11,034 nt of DNA from positions 1 through 11,034 of the forward strand of contig DASRHK010000166.1 of NCBI GenBank assembly GCA_035650495.1, given 5' to 3'. Below, one piece after another: positions 6,387 to 11,034 of the stretch. The DNA comes from DASRHK01 sp035650495. Lineage in GTDB: Bacteria > Pseudomonadota > Gammaproteobacteria > Nevskiales > Nevskiaceae. Position 1 is the first letter of the stretch. Every line of letters starts with the position of its first letter. The notes under the pieces are model-generated. The model saw only the letters and a list, made by a program, of their open reading frames with translations, made no database searches and had not been told where the DNA came from. The translations under genes were made by a program, and so were the position numbers.

Positions 6387-7714
6387 TAGCGCCTCATCTG
6401 CAGCGGCGCGAAGGTCGCTGCTGGGACCGTGACCGCGCCGGCCGGCGCGCAAGTGCCGCTGGTGCCGAGGTTCAGGAGTGCGGCGCAAGCGTTGACGGTG
6501 GCCTGGCCCGACGCGTCGGGCAGGCTCGATCGGCGCAGCAGATCGCGCATCGCCACCGCCGACAGATGCGGCGACTCGCGCAACAAGAGCGCGACCGTTC
6601 CGCTCACGTGAGCGGCGGCGAGCGAGGAGCCGGAGGCGAAGTCGTAATGACCGCCGGGCGTCAGCGTCAGGATCTCGCGGCCCGGCGCGCGCAGCACGCC
6701 TTCGGCATCGCGCAGCGCTCCGGCGGCATCGACGGCGATCACGCCTGGAATCCCAGCAGGGAAGCCGAGCGTCGAGCCGTCGCGTGGCACTGCACCGACG
6801 AAGATCATCCCTTGCTCGAGGCCGCGCATCACGAGCGCAGTGAGCAGCGGATCGGCGGGACCGGCAAGACTCAGGTTGACGATCTGCGCGGTCGACTCGA
6901 TCGCGGCGCTGATCGCCTGCGCCAGCGTGAACGAATTGCACTGCGCCGCGTCGGCGCGCGGATCGGGTTGCCAGCAAGCCTTGAACGCGAGCAGCTCCGC
7001 CTCCGGCGCCACGCCGACGATGCCTTCGCGATTGTTCGCGACCGCGGCGATCACGCCGGCCACGGCCGTGCCGTGACGATCGGCGCCGAAGCGCTGCGCG
7101 TCGGCGTCGACGAAATTGCGTTGCACGCGCACGCGGCCTTTCAGGTCGGGATGCGCGGTGTCGAGCCCGGTGTCGACGATCGCAACGCGGACGCCTTCGC
7201 CGCGCGACCACTGCTGCGCGGCCTGCGCCTGGATCGCCGCAAAGCCGCGCTGCAGGCTGACGTAAGGATCGTTGTAGCCGTGCGTGGGCGCGGCGTCGGA
7301 CAGCGTCGAGAACGTCTGCAGCGGTTGCGCGACGCGCACGCGCGGATCGTGCGTGAGCCGCTGGATCACTTCGTCGCGCGACGCCCGCGGTGCGACCTCG
7401 AGCACCGCGCAATGCAGCGACAGCGGCACGATCGGCCACGCCGCGACTTCGCGCAGATCGTAGGCGCGCATCAGATCCGCAAGCGTCGCGCGCGCTTCGC
7501 CGCTGACGGCATAACGCGGGACGGCGTCGTAGCCGCGCAAGGTCGAACCTGCGCGCGGCGCGGCGGAGTCCGTCGGATTCGCCACCGCGACGACGATCAG
7601 CCGGTCGGGCTGTGTTTGCATCTGCGTGATCGCCGCAGGCGGCGTGATCGAAACCGGCGCGCTTGCGCACGCGGTCAAGATCGACGTGGCCAACGCGATC
7701 CAGCGCGATCTCAT
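6386..7714 (-). CDS. S8 (subtilisin-like) serine protease lipoprotein with altered oxyanion hole
   Basis: This 442-residue protein has a probable lipoprotein signal (LTAC, Cys16). A propeptide-like domain follows (about 60-135, ending LTHDPRVRVAQPLQ), then an S8 catalytic domain (about 165-415). The triad is visible as VAIVDTGLD (Asp181), DRHGTAVAG (His214) and GSSLAAAHVSG (Ser364; usual form GTSMAAPHVAG). The oxyanion-hole Asn normally found in an AAGN-type motif aligns with Arg311 in FVGAVPRDG, which is unusual and may lower or change activity. Two cysteines near the end (410, 422) may pair. The start at 7714 overlaps the anti-sigma stop (ATGA) and has GGAG 8 nt upstream. The sigma/anti-sigma/subtilase order is a recurring proteobacterial arrangement from memory. 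The protease may act on the anti-sigma factor or be a regulated output. S8 membership is firm; substrate unknown. Confidence 0.93.
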   Translation of the reverse strand: MRSRWIALATSILTACASAPVSITPPAAITQMQTQPDRLIVVAVANPTDSAAPRAGSTLRGYDAVPRYAVSGEARATLADLMRAYDLREVAAWPIVPLSLHCAVLEVAPRASRDEVIQRLTHDPRVRVAQPLQTFSTLSDAAPTHGYNDPYVSLQRGFAAIQAQAAQQWSRGEGVRVAIVDTGLDTAHPDLKGRVRVQRNFVDADAQRFGADRHGTAVAGVIAAVANNREGIVGVAPEAELLAFKACWQPDPRADAAQCNSFTLAQAISAAIESTAQIVNLSLAGPADPLLTALVMRGLEQGMIFVGAVPRDGSTLGFPAGIPGVIAVDAAGALRDAEGVLRAPGREILTLTPGGHYDFASGSSLAAAHVSGTVALLLRESPHLSAVAMRDLLRRSSLPDASGQATVNACAALLNLGTSGTCAPAGAVTVPAATFAPLQMRR

Positions 7715-8298
7715 TGCACCGGCTCCGCGAAGATCACGTGTGGATCGGCACGCAGAGCGGCGAGCGCAGACTCCGTGCTCGCGTTCGCCGTCAGCGCCAG
7801 CGCATAAGCGCCGGCTTCGCTGGGTCCCGCGACGATCTGCAAGCCATTGCGCTGCAGCAGCGATTGCAGCTGCGATTGCGGCATCTGCGGCGCGAACACG
7901 GCGCGCAGGCTCGCACGGGTTGCTGATGGCGCCGGCGAGCTCAAGGTCTGATACGGCGCGCTGACCAGCATGCCGGTCGACAGCGTCGCGAGCCCGATCG
8001 CTTCCACGACGACGGCGGCGACGAGCCAGCGCACGACGTTTCCGGTCCGCGGCGCGGCGGTTTCGCCGGCGTCGATGCGCTTCCACAGCTGATCGAGCCC
8101 AGCGCGGGCATCGATCGTCGGCTCCGGCGCTTGCAGCATCCCTTGCTGGACTTCGCGCTGGAATGCGAGCTCGCTGCGACAGTCCGCGCACTCGCGCACG
8201 TGCGAGTCGACGAGCGCGCGCTCTTCGTCCGAGGCGCGGCCGTTCACGAGCCAGGGGATCAGCTCCCAGGCGCGACGATGATCGAGGGTTTCGCTCAT
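7711..8298 (-). CDS. zinc-finger anti-sigma factor with propeptide-like periplasmic tail
   Basis: This 195-residue single-pass inner-membrane protein has a cytoplasmic N-terminal anti-sigma domain with the ZAS metal motif HVRECADC (His33, Cys37, Cys40). One membrane helix (about 89-112, WLVAAVVVEAIGLATL) follows, then a periplasmic tail. The tail (about 128-195) carries LRAVFAPQMPQSQLQSLLQ, IVAGPSEAGAYALAL and ends LRADPHVIFAEPVQ, which looks like the end of a subtilase propeptide (I9-like). It should hold the adjacent ECF sigma factor inactive until a periplasmic signal arrives. Its start overlaps the sigma stop (ATGA 8295-8298), and its own stop overlaps the protease start (ATGA 7711-7714), so the three are translationally linked. 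The reading frame is open beyond 8298, but this ATG correctly places the ZAS domain. Sigma-binding function is by family; the propeptide link is inference. Confidence 0.9.
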   Translation of the reverse strand: MSETLDHRRAWELIPWLVNGRASDEERALVDSHVRECADCRSELAFQREVQQGMLQAPEPTIDARAGLDQLWKRIDAGETAAPRTGNVVRWLVAAVVVEAIGLATLSTGMLVSAPYQTLSSPAPSATRASLRAVFAPQMPQSQLQSLLQRNGLQIVAGPSEAGAYALALTANASTESALAALRADPHVIFAEPVQ

Positions 8299-8867
8299 GA
8301 CGCTTTCTCTTCGCCGCCGATGCGCGGCAGCAGGTTGCGCAGCTTCACGCGCGCATGGAACATCCGCGCCTTCACGGTCGACACCGGGCAGTCCATGATC
8401 GCCGCGATCTCCTCGAGCGAATGCCCGAGGAAATAGGCGAGCTCCAGCGTCGTGCGCTGCTCGAGCGGCAGATGCTTCAAGCCGCTTGCGATCCATTCGC
8501 GACGCTCCTGCGCCTCGACCTTCTGTTCGATCGACGGATCGGCATAAGTGTCGGTGATCGGCTCTTCGTTGGCGCCACCAGCGCGACGCAGCGACTTCAG
8601 CGTGCAGCGGTAGGCGATGCCCATGATCCAGGTCGACACCAGCGAGCTGCCGCGGAACTCGCCGGCTTTCTGCCAGACGATCCACAGCGTGTCGTTGATC
8701 ACTTCCTCGATCAGGTCTTCGCGGCGCGTGAGCCGGGTGAGGAAGCGCGCGAGGCGGCGGTGATAGTCGCCGTACAGGATTTCGAACGCGGCGCGATCGG
8801 ACGCGGCGATCCGGCGAAGCAGGTCATGCTCTCGGGCGTTGTCGGTGACGGGCGATGGTCGGTTCAT
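8295..8867 (-). CDS. ECF-type RNA polymerase sigma-70 family sigma factor
   Basis: This 190-residue protein has only regions 2 and 4, as in extracytoplasmic-function sigma factors. Region 2 spans about 25-95 and includes AFEILYGDYHRRLARFL, REDLIEEVINDTLWIVWQK and STWIMGIAYRCTLKSLRR. Region 4 spans about 125-180, with LPLEQRTTLELAYFLGHS and a helix-turn-helix (LEEIAAIMDCPVSTVKARMFHARVKLR, partly quoted). It would bring RNA polymerase to its own and related promoters, at the -35 box via region 4. The ATG at 8867 has GAGGAG 4 nt upstream. The downstream anti-sigma gene overlaps the stop codon, which fixes the stoichiometry of sigma and inhibitor. Targets cannot be read directly; the adjacent protease and redox genes are candidates. 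Confidence 0.96.
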   Translation of the reverse strand: MNRPSPVTDNAREHDLLRRIAASDRAAFEILYGDYHRRLARFLTRLTRREDLIEEVINDTLWIVWQKAGEFRGSSLVSTWIMGIAYRCTLKSLRRAGGANEEPITDTYADPSIEQKVEAQERREWIASGLKHLPLEQRTTLELAYFLGHSLEEIAAIMDCPVSTVKARMFHARVKLRNLLPRIGGEEKAS

Positions 8868-8879
8868 GGCACTCCTCGC

Positions 8880-8910
8880 CGTAGGTGCCGCGGAACCGCC
8901 AAAAGGTTAC
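8880..8910 (-). promoter_or_regulatory. candidate ECF autoregulatory motif upstream of the sigma gene
   Basis: On the reverse strand GTAAC (8910-8906), CTTTT and CTACG (8884-8880) are arranged with 21 nt between boxes, like the motif before the propeller gene at 6386-6356. The second box ends only 12 nt before the ATG and abuts the GAGGAG ribosome binding site. A transcript starting from it would hardly contain that site, so this is a motif match rather than a convincing promoter. The 55-nt gap also holds GCGGTTCCGC, a short near-palindrome. Confidence 0.2.
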
Positions 8911-8922
8911 GCCCCTCCGACA

Positions 8923-9630
8923 TTAAAAGCGCCAGAGGGCGGCGAGCGTCCATTCGTGCGCTGCGTTCTCGTAGAACAAGCGCTTGGCGCTGGCATTGGT
9001 GCCGATATAGAGGAGCTGCAGCTGCAAGGATCGCCAGCGGTAGCCCAATCCCGCGCTGTAATAGAGGTATCCCGCATCGAGCTGGCGCCGCACGTCGTAG
9101 TAGCCGACGCCCGCGTCCGCAGACCAGCCGCGCCAGATCGGCTGATGCAGCGCCAGGTCGTAGGCGAAAGCGGCGCTGCGGGTGCTGCGATCGTACGTGC
9201 GCTCGAACGACGTGTCGGGTGATGCCGCGACGCTCAGGAAGACGCGATCCGCGTACGCGAGCGTGCCGGTGAGCTCGTCGTAGGCGTAGCTGCGGCGGGG
9301 GCGATTCCACGGATAGTCGTAATGCACGAACGACAGGCTGCCGTTCCAGTCGGCGGCGATCGCGAAGTTGTAGCCCAGATACGCATTGAGCTCGGCCGTG
9401 GTGCGATCGTCGCCGCGTCGCACGCTCGCGGCCCACAGACCTGCGTACCAGTTCTGCTGTGCGTAGTAGTGCAGGTCGATCTGAGCGGAGGGATCGCCGC
9501 TCGTCTGCGAGACGCCGCGATACACGTACTCGCTCGCCACACCGACGGATCCGCCCGGCCCCGCGTGCGCGGTCGCGACGAACAGTGCGGCAACGGGCCA
9601 TGCGCAGCGGACGGTGCGGCGGCGGCTCAC
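8923..9630 (-). CDS. TIGR02001-type outer-membrane beta-barrel protein
   Basis: This 235-residue protein has a signal peptide (cleavage near AHA-GP, residues 21-24). It opens with GSVGVASEYVYRGVSQTSGDPSAQ (quoted in part as the conserved VxxxSEYVYRGVSQT start), followed by alternating-residue beta strands such as YAGLWAASVRR, AELNAYLGYNFAI and YYSAGLGYRW, and ends in ALWRF with a terminal Phe. This is the pattern of the TIGR02001/Gcw_chp family of proteobacterial exported proteins, whose function is not established; a small porin-like barrel is likely. The start is GTG at 9630, supported by a strong AAGGAG 5 nt upstream (9636-9641) and by the signal peptide. It stands 55 nt before the ECF sigma gene, so it could be the first gene of that transcript, or be separate from it. 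Confidence 0.87.
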   Translation of the reverse strand: MSRRRTVRCAWPVAALFVATAHAGPGGSVGVASEYVYRGVSQTSGDPSAQIDLHYYAQQNWYAGLWAASVRRGDDRTTAELNAYLGYNFAIAADWNGSLSFVHYDYPWNRPRRSYAYDELTGTLAYADRVFLSVAASPDTSFERTYDRSTRSAAFAYDLALHQPIWRGWSADAGVGYYDVRRQLDAGYLYYSAGLGYRWRSLQLQLLYIGTNASAKRLFYENAAHEWTLAALWRF

Positions 9631-9635
9631 GGCGG

Positions 9636-9641
9636 CTCCTT
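9636..9641 (-). promoter_or_regulatory. ribosome binding site fixing a GTG start
   Basis: AAGGAG on the reverse strand lies 5 nt before the GTG at 9630 and is a near-ideal Shine-Dalgarno sequence. It decides in favour of the GTG start of the TIGR02001-type gene, where no ATG in frame would give a signal peptide. Confidence 0.7.
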
Positions 9642-9735
9642 GCGATGACGGTCGCGAACTCTAACCCCAAAGACGACCCCGCCGGTAACTAATTCCCACG
9701 ACGCGCATCGCATCGAGTCCTCTCGCCCCGCAGCT

Positions 9736-9764
9736 TCCTGCCGATGAGGTGCTCGTCGGCAGGA
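9736..9764 (+). promoter_or_regulatory. hairpin covering the ribosome binding site of the MHYT-PAS gene
   Basis: A perfect 9-bp inverted repeat, TCCTGCCGA (9736-9744) and TCGGCAGGA (9756-9764), encloses an 11-nt loop. Its 3' arm contains the AGGA of the AGGAG Shine-Dalgarno sequence (9761-9765), which lies 7 nt before the ATG at 9773. A folded leader would hide the ribosome binding site. An ATG at 9744 opens a 10-codon frame (MRCSSAGANG) whose TGA at 9774-9776 overlaps the main ATG, so passage of a ribosome could melt the stem. That small frame lacks its own Shine-Dalgarno sequence. The repeat and overlap are seen; regulation is inferred. Confidence 0.5.
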
Positions 9765-9772
9765 GCGAACGG

Positions 9773-11034
9773 ATGATCGCGCATTACAACAGCTGGATCG
9801 TCGCGCTTTCCTACCTGGTCGCGGTGATGGCGTCGTACGTCGCGCTGGACATGGCTGCGCGCGTGTCGGCGACGCGTGGCGGCCCGTACGCGAAGTACTG
9901 GCTGATCGGCGGCGCCTGCGCGATGGGCATCGGGATCTGGTCGATGCACTTCGTCGGCATGCTCGCCTTCAGCCTGCCGATCCCGGTGCCGTACAGCGTG
10001 CCCGTCACCTTCCTGTCGATGCTGTTCGCCATCGGCGCGTCGGGCATCGCGCTGCACACGATCAGCCGCGGATCGCTGACGCTCGTGCGGCTGCTCGTCG
10101 CCGGCCTGATCATGGGCTCCGGCGTTGCGCTGATGCACTACACCGGCATGGCGGCCCTGCAGGTCTACCCGGCGCCGACCTACCACCACGGCCTGTTCTT
10201 GCTGTCGATCGCGATCGCCGTCGCTGCGTCGATCGCGGCGATGTGGATCTCGTTCCAGCTCAAGTCGGACACCATCCTCACGGCGTTCTGGAAGAAGTCG
10301 GCGAGCGCGCTCGTGATGGGCGTCGCGATCTGGGGCATGCACTTCACCGCGATGGCCGCCGCGGTGTTCGCACCGGACACGTATTGCCTCGGCGATTCCG
10401 CGTCGATCGACCACAAGTGGCTCGCGGCCGCGGTGGGTTTCTGCAGCCTGACGTTCTTCGCGACGATGCTGACGGTGTCGATCCTCGACGCGCGGCTCGC
10501 GCGGCGAGGGCAGGCGCTGGAGGCGGAGAGCGATCGCTTCTTCAACCAGTCGCTCGATCTCTTGGGCTCCGCCGGCTTCGACGGCTATTTCCGCCGCCTC
10601 AATCCCGCGTGGGAGACGGTGCTCGGAATCCCGCGCGCAACGCTGCTGGCCCAGCCGTTCATCGAAGCCGCGCACCCCGCCGATCGCGGCGTCATCGCCA
10701 ACGCGGTGCGCGACCTCGCGCGCGGCGGAGTCATCAGCGGCGTCGAGTGCCGGCTGCGCTGTGCGGACGGCAGCTATCGCGCGTTCGCCTGGAGCGCCAC
10801 GCCGCTGGAGAACGGCAGCGGCTTCTACGCCACCGGCCACGACATCACCGACCGCAAGCGCAGCGACGCCGAGCTGCGCGAATCGGAGAAGCGCTTCCGG
10901 TCGCTGCTCGAGTCGGCACCGGAGGCGATGATGGTGGTCGGCGAGCGCGGTGGCATCGAGCTCGTCAACGCGCAGGCGGAGAAGACCTTCGGCTACGGGC
11001 GCCACGAGCTGATGGGACGCTCCATCGATCTGCT
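9773..11034 (+). CDS. MHYT-domain membrane sensor with PAS domains, 3'-truncated
   Basis: The reading frame from the ATG at 9773 is open to the right window edge (420 complete codons). The N-terminal ~245 residues form an MHYT integral-membrane sensor domain of about seven helices. It begins AHYNSWIVALSYLVAVMASY and has the three repeated motifs WSMHFVGM (His59), LMHYTGMA (His122) and WGMHFTAM (His190). The histidines and methionines of this domain are proposed to bind a metal, possibly copper, to sense oxygen, CO or NO. A PAS domain follows (about 252-365, closing YATGHDITDRKRSDAEL), then the start of a second PAS (from about 371, EKRFRSLLESAPEAMMVVGE). The output domain lies beyond the window; a histidine kinase or a GGDEF/EAL cyclic-di-GMP enzyme is usual. 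It is divergent from the TIGR02001-type gene across a 142-bp intergenic region. The start is set by AGGAG 7 nt upstream. Confidence 0.93.
   Translation, partial: MIAHYNSWIVALSYLVAVMASYVALDMAARVSATRGGPYAKYWLIGGACAMGIGIWSMHFVGMLAFSLPIPVPYSVPVTFLSMLFAIGASGIALHTISRGSLTLVRLLVAGLIMGSGVALMHYTGMAALQVYPAPTYHHGLFLLSIAIAVAASIAAMWISFQLKSDTILTAFWKKSASALVMGVAIWGMHFTAMAAAVFAPDTYCLGDSASIDHKWLAAAVGFCSLTFFATMLTVSILDARLARRGQALEAESDRFFNQSLDLLGSAGFDGYFRRLNPAWETVLGIPRATLLAQPFIEAAHPADRGVIANAVRDLARGGVISGVECRLRCADGSYRAFAWSATPLENGSGFYATGHDITDRKRSDAELRESEKRFRSLLESAPEAMMVVGERGGIELVNAQAEKTFGYGRHELMGRSIDL

Noticed and set aside
5717..7807. Long open frame (696 codons) on the forward strand
   Set aside because: It lies antisense to the propeller and subtilase genes, is extremely rich in Arg/Ala/Gly/Asp, shows no domain, and runs across two well-supported genes; it is a high-GC shadow.
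9689..11005. Long open frame (438 codons) on the reverse strand
   Set aside because: It is antisense to the clear MHYT-PAS gene and has a low-complexity Arg/His/Glu/Asp composition without recognisable domains.
1..11034. tRNA, rRNA, CRISPR array, insertion sequence or phage genes
   Set aside because: No repeat-spacer pattern, transposase, integrase or recognisable RNA gene was seen; almost all of the sequence is explained by thirteen protein genes with uniform composition.

Overview
The window is ordinary chromosomal DNA from a high-GC, diderm (Gram-negative) bacterium, most likely a gammaproteobacterium of the Xanthomonadales/Nevskiales/Steroidobacterales kind. The pointers are outer-membrane beta-barrels ending in Phe, lipobox lipoproteins, a family 5 subfamily 1-like glycoside hydrolase with a GlyGly-CTERM-like tail, a TIGR02001-type protein, and a cytochrome b561/YceI gene pair. 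The taxonomic placement is inference. Thirteen protein genes fill nearly the whole window. The largest gap is 142 bp, and I see no RNA genes, IS elements, CRISPR arrays or other mobile DNA.

Layout. Two genes face right at the left edge: the 3' part of a TPR protein of the MerR-TPR type (2-604) and a secreted GH5 glycosidase (654-1958). Ten genes then face left without interruption (9630 down to 1915). In transcription order these are a TIGR02001-like outer-membrane protein; an ECF sigma factor, its zinc-finger anti-sigma factor and a subtilase lipoprotein; a TIGR03118-like beta-propeller lipoprotein, a monohaem c-type cytochrome lipoprotein and a CxxCH-bearing beta-barrel; then cytochrome b561 and two YceI proteins. 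At the right edge a divergent MHYT-PAS-PAS signalling protein (9773 onward) runs out of the window.

The leftward genes are packed very tightly. Five junctions are ATGA stop/start overlaps (8295-8298, 7711-7714, 4740-4743, 3029-3032, 2478-2481), one junction has a 2-nt gap, and the other three gaps are 55-63 nt. They fall into three blocks that may share a transcript: (a) sigma/anti-sigma/protease, (b) propeller/cytochrome/haem-barrel, (c) b561/YceI/YceI.

Blocks (b) and (c) together hold one candidate redox component for each layer of the envelope: an inner-membrane dihaem b cytochrome, periplasmic isoprenoid-binding YceI proteins, a lipid-anchored c cytochrome, and an outer-membrane barrel with its own haem-c site. 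A trans-envelope electron path under the control of the adjacent ECF sigma/anti-sigma/protease module is a testable hypothesis, not something the sequence proves. The most direct novel signals are a sequence element shared by the anti-sigma factor's periplasmic tail and the protease's N-terminal domain, the missing oxyanion-hole Asn in that protease, and two hairpins that cover the ribosome binding sites of the b561 and MHYT genes.
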